Source: Adineta vaga
Taxonomy: Eukaryota > Rotifera
Assembly (NCBI GenBank): GCA_021613535.1
Contig: CP075494.1
Coordinates: forward strand, 8,990,001-9,054,000
Reading direction: 5' to 3'
Length of the DNA stretch: 64,000 nt
This document shows positions 14,359 to 26,873 of this stretch, piece by piece; position 1 is the stretch's first letter; the number at the start of each line of letters is the position of its first letter. Both the position numbers and the translations under genes were made by a program. The notes beneath the pieces were generated by a model that worked only from the letters and a program-made list of their open reading frames with translations, was not told the DNA's origin and ran no database searches.

Positions 14359-16066
14359 TTATTTGTGACAAATATAATTTTCATAATCGAAAGTTTTCAT
14401 TAATAATATATATATCCATGTAAAATCTGGCCATATAGTGCTATTATTACCTTTAGCATCTTGATACCATGAATGACAACCACCACTTAGCCAAACTGTT
14501 TTCTTTGATTTCAATTGTACAGTCTGATTAAAATTATCATGAGCTTCACGATTGACTTCCAATGACTTCAGGTTGTATTTATCCATATAGAGAAATGCTT
14601 CGGCAATATAGTTTATTTGGGACTCAATCATGATCACTACTGAAGTGTGACCTAAACCAGTGTTTGGCCCGAGAAGAATATAAAGATTTGGAAAATTGGG
14701 TACAGTGGCACCACGATATGCCTAAAAGAAGAAGGAATTATATCAGATGTTTTCCTATTGAAATCAAATTTACTTGTAGTGTCTCTGACCATTGTTCCGT
14801 TAAAGAACATCCGTTGACACCATAGACGGGTAACGGAAAAGTTTGAACTTGAAATCCTGTTGACCAAATGATAATATCAACGGGATATTCGTCACCATCA
14901 TGTGTAACAATCGAATGTGCTTTGATTTCACGAATACGATTGGTAACAAGTTTCACATTTGTTTTCTGAAGTGTAGAATACCACTCATTTGTTAACAACA
15001 TGCGCTTACATCCAAATTCCCATGTTGGCGTTACTTTTTTCCTTAATTCTGGATCTTTAACTTCTCGCGTTAGATTATACTTAGCTAGTAGTTGATTGAT
15101 CACTCGAAGTGGCCATCGATAAACAAATGATAATGCTATAGATTCTGCTCCCCAATAAATCATCACACGAATCAGTTTTTGAATGATTGGAAAACGTTTT
15201 AATACATTCTTTTCCCAATCTGTTATACGTCGATCCAAACGAGGAATAACCCATGGTGGTGTTCGTTGAAAAACAAGTAATTGTGACACACCCATTTTTT
15301 GTATCTCAGGTACAGCCTGTATAGCACTAGCTCCCGTACCAATAACAGCAACACGTTTGTTTACAAAATCAAAACTTTTATTCCATTTCGCTGTATGACA
15401 CATTTCACCTTCAAACTTATCTATTCCTTTAATATCCTTCGGATAAGCTTCATTCGACAACGGACCACTACCAAGAATAACTGATCGACTATAAAACACT
15501 TTTTCTCCACTGTTTGATTCAGTTGTTACTTGCCATAGTTGTCGATCTTCGATCCATTTCAACTGAGTGACTGTTCTATTGAAATGAATGTGTCGACGAA
15601 CATGATATTTGTCGGCACAATGTTCGAGATAATCTTGAATTTCAGGTTGACGACCGAAATAATATGACCAATTTGGATTGGGTTCGAATGAGAATGAATA
15701 AAGATTCGATGGTACATCACAAGCACAACCTGGATATTGATTTGCATACCATGTTCCGCCAAGATGTGCATTTCGTTCGATGAGAATATAATTGTCCATA
15801 CCAAGTTGATTCAACTTGATGGCCGTACCGAGACCCGAAAATCCAGTACCAATAATAATGACATAATATTCATCATCTCGCTGATTATTTGTCCATTTAA
15901 GTTTTCGTTTCGCTCTTTTTGTACTTCGACCAAATGAATCAAAGAAGAGCCAGTAGAAAAAATGTCCAATTAGACCAATAATTATTGAAATCACTACTGT
16001 TGTAATTGAACACAGTATTAAAGGTAACACGTATATAATAAATCGAAATTTTTCGTTCATCTGCAT
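14359..16066 (-). CDS. Flavin-dependent monooxygenase, Baeyer-Villiger/FMO type (copy A)
   Basis: Two exons, 14774-16066 and 14359-14721, give 551 residues. An N-terminal membrane anchor (residues 9-42) precedes the enzyme. The FAD site is IIGTGFSGLGTAIKL (about 71-85); the NADPH site is VAVIGTGASAIQAVPE. The fingerprint reads FEGEMCHTAKWN, which fits the Baeyer-Villiger pattern FxGxxxHxxxW(P/D) except that Asn replaces the last Pro/Asp. WSTGF is the conserved ATG-type motif. The family inserts oxygen into ketones to make esters or lactones, or oxidises soft heteroatoms. The anchor suggests the ER membrane. The neighbour at 16862-18579 is a tandem copy with the same intron position and phase. 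Substrate unknown; horizontal origin possible. Confidence 0.9.
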
Positions 16067-16861
16067 AATAGAAAACTACAGAATACTATTCATTTATTCT
16101 AAGGAGAGGGACAAGATATAAGTACAAGTTTTCGTTATCAACCGACTACCGTTCTTTTATCTGTAGTTTATGAAACTTGTTTTTTCATTATGGTGACAAG
16201 AATAAGAATAATGATAAACAAATTTTCATTTATCACAAGTACTTCTCCCAATATAGTTGACGTGTGACTTTATCAAATTTAAAACATCAAACGAGTTCGG
16301 ACTTTTTCTTAAGAGTACGAGTAATTCTATAACTTTGTTTTTCTTCTTGGTGTCAATGAAATTTTGCACCTAGCGTTCGTGCACATGGAAACCATAAATA
16401 GAAGACCTAACTGCTTGACTGAGTCATCACTGTCGCCGTAATCTTGATACCGAAATTTTTTTCATTCTACATGAATTCATTATGTACGATAATTAATTAC
16501 ATATAATTCTCAATCAGTCATAGATTTTCAAATCTATTCCGGTTCGAGAATCTTGGAAATATTCACTTTTTTATTGATAAATAAAACTGAGATATATTTC
16601 AACATCTTACTTCAGAGGATCAACGCACCATATCGTCTCGTTTTTTTTCGGGACCGAAAGTGAGAACAAATGAGATATTGATTTTTGAAATATGAGGAAA
16701 GATTTTTAAATTATCCTTCATCTACTTTTTTTCTTGCGATGACTATTTAGTGACGAATTAATCATAAAATAAAAAAATAACTGTCAAAATACAACACAAA
16801 ACAAAGACAAAAATCATAAAAATCACAAAAGATAATTCCTTTGTAAATCAATCTTGCTGCT
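16067..16861. other. Spacer between the two monooxygenase copies
   Basis: About 800 bp of AT-rich DNA upstream of copy A and downstream of copy B. No coding exon or RNA gene is seen. It presumably carries the copy A promoter. Confidence 0.55.
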
Positions 16862-18579
16862 CTATTGATGTTCTTTTTGAATGATATAATTTTCATAATC
16901 AAAATTTCGAAGTAATGAACGGTAAATCCATGTAAAATCGGGCCATATTGTTGTAACATCTCCATTAGCATTTTGATACCATGATTGACAACCTCCTGAG
17001 CGCCATACTGTCTGCTTTAGTTTTGATTGTAACCATTGATTATATTTATCATACGCACTTTGTTTGACGGAAACCGATCGGACGTTATTTTCATTCATAT
17101 AAATGAAAATTTCCTTCAAATATTTCAATTGAGCTTCGAGCATAATTATAACTGAAGAGTGGCCAAGACGAGAATTGGGTCCAAGGAGAAGAAATAAATT
17201 AGGATAGTTCGGTATAGTAACACCACGATATGCCTAAAAAATTGAGAAAAAAATCATTCAGATTTGTTCATATTGAATAAAATTACCTTCATAGTCTCTG
17301 ACCATTCTTCATCTAATGAACATTTATTTATTCCATAAATAGGAATACCAAATTTCTGCGTTTCGAATCCTGTCGACCAAATGATAATATCAACTGGATA
17401 TTCATCACCATCATGTGTAACAATCGAATGTGCTTTGATTTCACGAATACGATTGGTAATGAGTTTTACATTTGGTTTTTGTAATGCTGGATACCAATCA
17501 CTAGTAACTAGAACACGTTTACAACCTAATGTCCATGTTGGTGTTACTTTGTTTCTTAGTTCTAGATCTTTGACCTCTCCATTCAAATTATGTTGAACTA
17601 ATTGTTGAATCATATAATGTATTGGCCAACGATATACAAACGAAAGAATATATGATTCACGTGACCAATAAATACATCGTCGAATCAATTTTTGAAGTAT
17701 AGGAAAGTATGCAAAAAGTCGTTTTTCGAAATTAGTAACACGACGATCTATTCGTGGTACAACCCATGGCGGTGTTCGTTGAAAAACAAGTAATTGTGAT
17801 ACATTCATCTGTTGAATTTCGGGAACTACTTGAATTGCACTAGCTCCTGTGCCAATAACAGCAACACGTTTGTTTACAAAATCAAAACTTTTATTCCATT
17901 TCGCTGTATGACACATTTCACCTTCAAATTTATCTATTCCTTTAATATCTGTTGGATAGGCTGCACTCGACAATGGACCAGTACCAAGAATAACTGATCG
18001 ACTATAAAACACTTTCTCTTCATTATTTGATCCAGTAGTTACTTCCCATAGTTGTCGATCTTCGAGCCACTTCAATTGAGTAACTGTTGTATTGAAATGA
18101 ATGTGTTGACGAACATGATATTTGTCTGCACAATGATTTAGATATTCGTAGATTTCTGGTTGACGACCGAAATAGTATGACCAATTTGGGTTAGGTTCGA
18201 AGGAGAAGGAATAAAGATTCGATGGTACATCACAAGCACAACCTGGATATTGATTTGCATACCAAGTTCCTCCAAGATGTGCACTTCGTTCAAGGAGAAT
18301 ATAATTCTGCATACCGATCTGATTCAATTTAATAGCCGCACCAAGGCCTGAAAAACCTGTACCAACAATGATAACATTGTATTCATTATTTTCTTGATTA
18401 TTTTGCCATATAAGTTTTCGTCTTGTCCGCTTTTCATGTCGACCAAAAGAGTCAAATAGAAGCCAGTATACACTCTGACTTATTAAGCCAATTAGTATCA
18501 ATACGATCGATACGAAATAGCTACATATCAAATAAAATAATAAACGAATTGCAGATGGTGATTTCGATGACAATGTCAT
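16862..18579 (-). CDS. Flavin-dependent monooxygenase, Baeyer-Villiger/FMO type (copy B)
   Basis: Tandem paralogue of the gene at 14359-16066. Exons are about 17287-18579 and 16862-17233 (554 residues). It keeps the N-terminal anchor, IVGTGFSGLGAAIKL, VAVIGTGASAIQVVPE, the fingerprint FEGEMCHTAKWN and WSTGF. Both copies break at the same place: exon 1 ends after WSET-x-x and exon 2 opens AYRG. All cofactor motifs are intact, so both copies look functional. Divergence is uneven, with long stretches of identical bases against quite different flanks (see findings). The C-terminal tail is longer than in copy A by a few residues (ends KEHQ). Confidence 0.9.
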
Positions 18580-19654
18580 TTGTATAGGACAACACGAGTG
18601 TGTGCTTTCCTTGAGATAAGTTATATCTATAAAACAAAATGTATGTCGATGTTTTTTTTTTCGTTCTTTCGTCGGAGATTTCTTTTTCGGTCATGCTGAT
18701 TGTTGTCTAAATAGAAAATATTCATTTTTATCTCTAATGTTTGCTCATAAATACGAATAAATGTCCTTATTTGTTATAATTCGGTGACATAGTTTCTCTC
18801 TTTCCCCTACAGAATTTGAATGCTTTCGATTGTGAATAGGGCACTTAGAAAAGAAATGTATTCCTACAGAACACTAAATATGCTAGTGGCGTTAGTTTAC
18901 AGAATGATCTAACATACAATAACATGATCATCAGAGAAAAGTAGGTGAATGTTCACAATTGATTGCACAATATGTATATGATGCCAACACAGCAGTCAAA
19001 GCCATTAACTCGTAATACGCTGTAAAGCAAAACAAGTTCAAATAAATAAGCTTATTCTAATTGACTTGTTAAGAAATATATTCTGTTCATATAGATCGAT
19101 TATTGAATTGTATACATATCTTTGACATTAGCAAGTATGTACTGGATGTGTATTCATTTACTCTGCATGTGATCTACTCTTATTTTAAATCTATTCTGCT
19201 GAATTTGCACAGATGAAACCATTTGATTTAGAAATGAACATCACCTGTTGTGAACAAATTTAGTATCAGCACACGTCATGGGACGTATAAGTGCACTTCT
19301 ATATCTTAGTTGTGTTTCAAACGACATTATCGAAAGGTTAATGAACATCGCACAGTCGTACAATTGAATTTTCACAAGTCAAATATTTAAGATTTGTAAT
19401 CTATTCAAGCAGATTGAAATATTCTGACTTTGAACTTCACTGTTGGTGGTATTCTTCTTTTATGATCAATATAATGTCTAGACAATCATCAAAAAGCAAG
19501 AAAAGAAATCTCCGTGTGAGAAAAGCAATCAGATGATTTAATCTTTTGTCTTTTATCTTGTAATGCTCTCAGCATGAGACAAATCGTGTGAAGATAATTA
19601 TATTTTTTAATTCTAACACCGGGGTCAATAAAAAAACAAACACAAATATCAATT
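18580..19654. other. Gene-free stretch of 1.1 kb
   Basis: Upstream region of monooxygenase copy B and 3' flank of the claudin-like gene. No supported frame on either strand; the short frame at 19489-19671 has no context. Confidence 0.55.
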
Positions 19655-20320
19655 CTATACAATAGGTTCATTAAAAGCGAATGAAAGTTTTTTATCGTGC
19701 AGAATGGGTTGAATTGAATGATGAGTTGTTCGATATTTTAATAGATTTATTATCAAACTAATTAATGTTAATGAATGCAATAAAATGATAATTAAGACGA
19801 GATAGAATGAATAAGATATTTGTATTAATTGTATGTAATCTTTCGTTGTTTCCCAAACGAAATAGATCATTAACGATAAACATAGATACGTAAGAATGGT
19901 AAATATAAGTAGTGATAAAAGTGATGAGAATGATATTGAAGACGAATAACGACGAACAAGAATAATAAACCATAAAATACCACTGATATCAGCTAATAAA
20001 ACTGAAGTCAAAGAGAGAATTTGTAGAAGAAACAGAACGCGTCCTATAAAAAAAGAAGATCTATTGATTTTTGATTCATTCACAATGCTTTTGTTTATAT
20101 TCGTACCTTCGGATGTTTCAATTTGTGGTTCAACAAGCAGCCATGCCGATGATGTAGATCGAGCTCTCCATAGACCAACTTGAAGTGTTTCGGATGACCA
20201 CCAATAGGGTAATAACATAGCAATAGTTGTTAATAAAGTTGACAATGGAACAGTTATCAAATACATGTTTTGAAGAATAAACACCATGTTTGTATTTCTT
20301 CTTGCAAATGAATGGTTCAT
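19655..20320 (-). CDS. Four-TM claudin/PMP22-superfamily-like membrane protein
   Basis: ATG at 20320, stop at 19655; 221 residues if read straight through. Four hydrophobic segments lie at about 18-38, 91-118, 130-150 and 165-195. The first loop holds LPYWWSSETLQVGLW, close to the W...GLW signature of claudins and relatives, but the paired Cys usually found after GLW is absent. A 63-nt in-frame segment (20044-20106) has GT-AG ends and a strong pyrimidine tract, so it is probably an intron; removing it gives 200 residues. Likely a plasma-membrane junction or adhesion-type protein, or a tetraspan auxiliary subunit; the exact subfamily is not resolved. Confidence 0.72.
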   Translation of the reverse strand: MNHSFARRNTNMVFILQNMYLITVPLSTLLTTIAMLLPYWWSSETLQVGLWRARSTSSAWLLVEPQIETSEGTNINKSIVNESKINRSSFFIGRVLFLLQILSLTSVLLADISGILWFIILVRRYSSSISFSSLLSLLIFTILTYLCLSLMIYFVWETTKDYIQLIQISYSFYLVLIIILLHSLTLISLIINLLKYRTTHHSIQPILHDKKLSFAFNEPIV

Positions 20321-20912
20321 TCGTTTCTGTTCTCTATTTATATATACGTGTCTCTTTCTCTCCTTCGTTCTCTCTCACGATATCAAGTAGCTTAAACACA
20401 CACACACATACTGTGTGAATATCAATTGACAATTCTTTCTCTTTCTCTCTCTCTCTTCGTGGGAAAAGCATCGAACCAATGTGAATATGTCAATATGTGT
20501 GAATGACATTCAAGCACTTTGCTATGGATATTTACACACGTATTGAAACATAGATGAATTGCTATGAAAGATGAGAAGATAGTCTTTATTAACAAATGAT
20601 CTATGATTGCTACCGGAAAGGTTTTTTTTATGCATATCAAACAGAGACCTGAATGAGGATTGGTTCCATATTACTATTTAATCATTTTTAAAAACACGAA
20701 GTGATGCAGCAGGACTGACCTCGATCAACTTTCGATCAGTCCTAACAATTTTTTTTGTAAAAAAGTGGTTCTTGATGATAATAGTTTGCTGCAATCTGAT
20801 TGACTTAGACAAACAAACTTTGAGAAAATTTATGAAGTCTATAACGCTTTCTTTCAGAAAAGGGAAAAAAATCAATACTGAATAAGTGTTAGATAGGATA
20901 TTCATTGAATAT
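20321..20912. repeat. Intergenic region with AC and CT microsatellites
   Basis: (AC)n at about 20395-20408 and (CT)n at about 20435-20456 lie upstream of the claudin-like gene, on its promoter side. Otherwise AT-rich spacer with no supported gene. Confidence 0.7.
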
Positions 20913-23900
20913 TTACATTTCATATGACTTTTTGGATGAACACATTTGAAAATACTGTTTATTTTTAATTCTTGGTAATCTCTCGTCTTTAATACGGTTT
21001 TCTGACTTTTTCTCTTTGAAATTTGTCGTAAAGTATTCGGAGAAAATATTATTTTGCACTTCATCAGAATTGAATATCATGTTGGGAATTTCATTTGTTG
21101 ATGGTGCTAATGGTAATAAGGAATAAATAATTGCCTAAAATAATGAAATATCAAGAGTATTAGGTTGAGAATGAAATAATATCTAACTTTTCCACCATAA
21201 ATTTTAATTTGTTTCATGTTTGATCTTGGTCTATGTTGCATGTATTGTCGAACGAAACGACCAAGAACAGGCATAGTAATACCAAAGTTATCTCGTTGCA
21301 TTTTCAGCATTGATTCAACAGATCGTTTTTTCATAATTGGAATACTGTCGATTCGATCTAAACCGATCAGTTGTCGTATGCGATCACGACGTCGCATCCA
21401 TTCTTTACTAATAATAGTATCCTGTTTGAGTGGAAGTGATGTGACTGAATCTACGTGTTCATTAGGTAAGTTTGATGATTCTTGATTGATAGCAGACACT
21501 TTTTCAATATCAGAATTTTTATTGTGATCTGAATGTTTACATTCGTTTTCGAGGAAAAAAGAAGGAATTAACTTACAAAAGTATTGAAATATGGGCAATG
21601 AAGTCCATGCAACAATTGTATGTTTTAACAATTTCCATCGTTTTCCAATATCACCACGAAGTATTTCAAGCGTTGTCGCTGAACCTTTTCGACGTATATC
21701 TTCCGGAATTCGTTTTGGTAAACTAAACGATTGTTTTAAATAATCATTCGAAGACACAAATGAACATACTCCTTTAAGATAATCGTTGCACTCAATGGTC
21801 CCCAAGGCACTGATTGACCTGTAAAACCAATATATCTACCAGTAAGAGTAAATAATCGTATTGTACAATCAATGGAACTAGTGATAACAATTTCACGATC
21901 GTTTGCATAACATATCGATGTAACAGGTCGAAGATGTGCACGATAAGCAACTAATAACTGAGGATATATAACTAAATTCAATAAAAATGCAGCACGATCT
22001 TGATCAACAGCTATTCGTGGTGTTCCTAAATGATCACGCAGATTTTGTTCCGCTTGATTCTTCATTTCTTGAATATCTATTTAAATTATGATAATTCTCT
22101 CATTATATCGAGTTATTTAATTTATCACAAACTTGCTGTTGTTGAATGTAAACTTGACGAAAATTTCGTTAATATTCGACTTTTTTCTTCCATCACTTTC
22201 GACTGTTTTTCTTTCGAATCCGCTGGTTTACAAGCATAATCACCAATAAACCACACGGCAACGTAGCCAGCTGTATCAGCTAGTAGACATAGACTTTAGA
22301 AAATCACCAACAAGTTCATTCACTACTTACATGTAAATAAAAGATTACATTTCTCATCAATACACATCGCTAAGACGTGTTCTGCAAAGAAAAAAGATTG
22401 ATGGAAAAATAATTTTCAGAAATTAAACCTTGCGCTTTCCTTGCTCCATTAAAAACAGCGATCAAACTGCCAATAATATGAATAGACCAACACCAAATCC
22501 ATCCCATACTACCTGCTGTAATCAGAGTTGCTGTGAGAGGATTGATTTCTCGTGTATGAAGAAAAATTAATTGATCTAGATGATAATCAGAAGAGATGGT
22601 TGATTGATGAGATTGATGGTAAGTATTTGTTTTCCTAAGAAATTGTAAAATATAAAAAGAAAATAGAACAAAAAGAAACGAACAAAAAACTTTCAATAGA
22701 TGTTTCATAATTTGTTCGAAGACGAGTAAGTAATGATTGACGAATTCTAAACAGTGAAATATTTTCATCATTTGGTTATTCTATCAATATGAACTAACCG
22801 TTCGGTATTATCAGCATGACGTTTTTTCAATTTCCTCATTCGTTGACGTGAGAAATATTTTGGAAATACCGCTTGAATTGCACCTTTCGTCTAGATTAAT
22901 TAACACAAAATCAAAATGAAAGTATCTTTTTATGCAAAATTACTGTCTGTTTATATAACCAGGAAAGTGATATTAGTTTTGGTTTGATATCTTCCGATGA
23001 ATTTAATTTCATAAATGGCATACCTGTTTCAATTGTCCAAAGTATAATATCACCATCATAACTAGCTGCATATTCAGATAAAGAGAACAAGTAGACGGAA
23101 AAGACAGTTATTACCTGTAGCAAGAATGTTCATAACCATACTCATCGATAGAATATCGTCGGTATGTAATGAACGAAATTCATCCACTATTGAAATTTAA
23201 AAATAACGTCGCAGTCGAAGATTATAAACAAACCTTGTCGAATAACAACAGATTTTCCTAAATGAAATACTCGTATACGTCTTGACCATCCAGCAACAAA
23301 TAATCGTTCATTTTCATGTAATAATGCTGTAATTTCTTTGGCATGTATTCCATTCGAATTGATTCGGTAAAGATTATGACCATTATTAAAATTCCATAAT
23401 GCTAATGAACCATCATGTGCACCTGTTATCAAACGACGTTTTGCTTCGTCAAAACACATCGCTGTTATTTCTATTGCATGTTCATTATATTCATCAAATT
23501 GTGTTACATGTGCATTTAAAATATGCATGATCTTTTCACCAGTTATCATATTCCATATATTTATAGTTGAACTTTCATCAGCTGAGATAATAACATCAAA
23601 TAATGGATTATATAAAATTTGTGTTATTGCATATAGATGTGATTTTCGTTCATTGTAAGTATAAGATTCATTGGTATGTGATAATGAGAGAAGTTTTTTA
23701 TTTCCAATAATTAAATTTTGTTGAGTTGGATTTAAATAATATATCGTTAAATCTTGACTTGGCAGATCGAGTATTGTATGTGATATACGTTGAATCATTT
23801 TTAATGTTTGAATATCCCAAATGATGATATCTATTTGAATTTCGAGATATTTTATTTCTGTTTAAAATCTGCCTTACTTTTTCCTTTATCAATACTAATG

Positions 23901-25777
23901 ACATGTGCTTCACGATTATCAACAACTAAATGTGTAACAGAAGAATTATGTCCACGTAATATTGCTGCAGCTCTTTCTGTCACAAATGGATCCCAAAAAC
24001 GAATAATACCATCACTACCACCAGTGACTATTGAACGATATGCCTTTATAATCGAACAAAAAAGAAAAAGAAAGCAATATAACTCTGTATAGCAACAATG
24101 AATGACACTTACCGTACAGTAATCGAATACGCCAAAACCTTTCTTTACTGTTGCATATTTTTCCGTTTTCTTATATAAATCTCCAATATATAAACTATTC
24201 TTTGACGTCAATGTACATGATACAAATAGATCAAGATCAGAAATCCACTTTACTTGAACAATCCAATCATCATGTAAATTACAAAAACTTCTCACTGACA
24301 CAGTTGAATATTCATCATTTACAATATGTGGAAATGAGTAGGATCGTATTGATCCTGTTTGCATTTGATGCGTTGTATCAGATATATGAAACATTGGTCT
24401 ATGTGGATCTTTTGCTTGAAAAATAAATAAATTTCCTAACGAATCTCCACAGAAAATAGCTGATTGAAAACTATCTTTAATATTCATTCGATATGAAATT
24501 GTTGTCAAACTAGCTGGAAAATAATTGATAAGAATTGAACCAGTGTAAAGATGTGAATTGATATCATAGAAAATTAGATCACGTTCTGTAGTAGCAATAA
24601 CAAAAGAATTCATATCGGGTAGAACACACATACATGTAATCCATAATGGTAAACTTCTATTTTATATAAAGAAAAGTATGATAAAACTTTTTTTTAATGA
24701 AACTTTACTGTTTTTTTTGTTCATTTGATTGAATATTTGATTCTCGGATAAGTTTCAATGACATAGACCAATGTGAAACAATACCATTTCGTGTTATTGA
24801 TATGTATCGTCCATATGTATAATCAATTTGATCAAGAATAACACCAGCTCGTGATATTCCCGGAAAGAATTGAAACTATTTTTATAGAAAACGAAAAGAA
24901 TCTGTTACATGAAAAATGTAAAGGATAGAAAGATTTTCACATCAATATAAATATCAAGTGAAAGATTCTTTAATGTAAATTCTTTTGGATTCGTTGGATA
25001 AGGTATTGGTTTTGACATATCATACATAATTTCTCTTTCTTGATGTTCAAATAAAATATAGGTTAAATATTCCGAAAGATCAACTTCACCATCACAATTG
25101 GTATCTATTCAATAATCATATTTCGAGAATTTTGTCAAGTAAAATTATCATATCATCTACCTATCTAATTAGATGAAGAGAAAAGAATTGAATTCGTCTA
25201 TTTTTCTTTTGTAGTATTATAATAATCCTACTTTCATAAAAATAATTTGTGCTTCACGATCAGTCATATCCGAATATGTTTGTCGCATAAATGCTGTAAA
25301 TTCACTAACATCCAAATAACCCGTATTATCAGTATCAGCTTCTGTAAAAGATTTGCGAACTTTTTCAACAAATTCAAATGTTACCCTAAAAGAAGATTTT
25401 AGTTAAAATATTACTATTCAAATGCTACAGTGAATTCGAAACTAATATGAATACATATACGTACATATCTTCAATTGTTCTTTCAACGGATGTTCCTGTC
25501 GTTAATGATAGAGGTGCAAATATAGTTTTTTCTTTATTAGTTGTATCAGTTAAACGATCGCTGATCGGAGCATGCTAGAAACATAAATCTGTTTATCGTA
25601 AATAGACGAAAGATTATAAGAAACTTTGTTTGTTTCATTTTTTAAATATGTAAGATATTCATCAACAGCTTGTATTAATCTTTGATTGGGTAATCGAACA
25701 CCAATTTGAGCATTACGTAATATTTGTAAAGCTTTATAAGGTTTGTTCACCCGTGAGATCGGATCGGTAGTCATCAT
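20913..25777 (-). CDS. EF-hand/WD40 protein, WDR49/WDR64 (CFAP337) type
   Basis: Nineteen exons chain in phase from ATG 25777 to TAA 20913, about 1,275 residues. Order: N-terminal helices; two EF-hands (DTDNTGYLDVSEF, then DTNCDGEVDLSEY); then WD40 repeats to about residue 1000 (IIRFWDPF, IIIWDIQTL, INIWNMITG, LALWNFNN, IILWTIETG, WIWCWSIH, YVAVWF, IRLFTLTG); then a basic C-terminal tail (RIPEDIRRKGSATTL). This layout matches WDR49/WDR64 proteins, which occur in ciliated organisms and are linked to axonemes. A ciliary role is inferred from the family. One junction, between the EF-hands (25105-25231), does not fit GT-AG in frame. The terminal exon 20913-21134 is hidden under an unrelated reading frame. 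Confidence 0.87.
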
Positions 25778-26195
25778 ATTTATGTATTTTCAGCGCCAAA
25801 TTGTCAAGTGAAATTAAAATGTATTTCTATAGAAAGTCATCATATAATATGATTTGTTTGGGTAATATTTAAACTATTCTTCCCAATTGTTTGATGGATT
25901 TCATATGTCACTTTCTTTATTAGATGAATGATAAATTCTATCATGAATATGTCATCAGACACACCTTTCTATCACATTGTACGATCATCCCTCTATCATT
26001 TACTTTCTTCCTATTGGTTATTCTATGTTCGTCCAATACAATACTTCTGTATGCACATGTCATTCTTTGTTCTTCTTTAGAAGAAGAAATATTCGTTTAT
26101 ATTATTATCGAGATTAAAATAATTTATGAAAGTTTTACAATTATTCGAGTTCATTGTATAGATTATCTCTCTTACATATTTTTAGATTGTAAAAT
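25778..26195. other. Divergent promoter region, WDR gene / HP1 gene
   Basis: About 420 bp between two outward-facing genes. TTTTTAG at 26180-26186, shortly before the HP1 start codon, looks like the acceptor of an intron in the 5' untranslated region. No coding frame is supported. Confidence 0.55.
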
Positions 26196-26873
26196 ATGGC
26201 TGATGATGTTGGTGAACGTTTTGAAATAGAACGTATTGTTGACAAACGTTATCGAAATGATCGATTAGAATATCTAATAAAATGGCGAGGCTATCCAGAC
26301 AGTCAAAATACATGGGAACCTTGTAATTAACTTTTTTTCTCTACGTATTATCAAAATCTATCTGAATTGTTTTCATCTGTTTGATTAGCAAATAACATCG
26401 AAGGTGAACAAGAATCTGAATTGCTTGCTGAATATGAAGCGTTTAATAAACAACAACAAAAATCACTTAATTCTGGACAACGATCAGCACTCAACAATAA
26501 TTTATCACCCAGTAAACGTAGACCTGTAAGTAAATGATTAATTTTATTTATTGAAGAAAATGTGTCTTCCAATTTTTGTTTCTAGGAAGAAACAATGAGT
26601 AGTGGAATGAAAAAACGACCAGGTTTTCAATCAACAAATACTCCGAGTGGTTTTGATCGAGGTTTTGAAGCTGAAAAAGTCTTAGGTGCAACGGATTCAG
26701 CTGGTGAACTTATGTTATTAGTTAAATGGCGTCATTCGGATGAAGCTGATCTTGTTCCAGCACGAATCGTTAATATGAAATGTCCAAATCTTGTCATTGA
26801 ATTCTATGAACAACATTCATTTTGGGTACGATTACCAAAATTAAATCAAACTGATGGATCTACTACACGATAA
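26196..26873 (+). CDS. Heterochromatin protein 1 / chromobox (CBX) homologue
   Basis: Three exons, 26196-26322, 26389-26525 and 26586-26873, give 183 residues. The N-terminal chromodomain ([20 protein letters not shown], then [15 protein letters not shown]) reads methylated histone H3 Lys9. Its aromatic cage is F, W and Y, with Phe where HP1 usually has Tyr. A short hinge ([20 protein letters not shown]) follows. The C-terminal chromoshadow domain ([20 protein letters not shown], then [14 protein letters not shown] and [14 protein letters not shown]) should dimerise and bind PxVxL partners. At 183 residues it is typical of HP1. The acidic N-terminal tail is very short (MADDVGE). Confidence 0.95.

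Noticed and set aside
20678-21064. 128-codon minus-strand ORF with ATG
   Set aside because: It overlaps the true terminal exon of the WD40 gene (20913-21134) in another frame. The spliced frame continues cleanly from the previous exon and stops at 20913.
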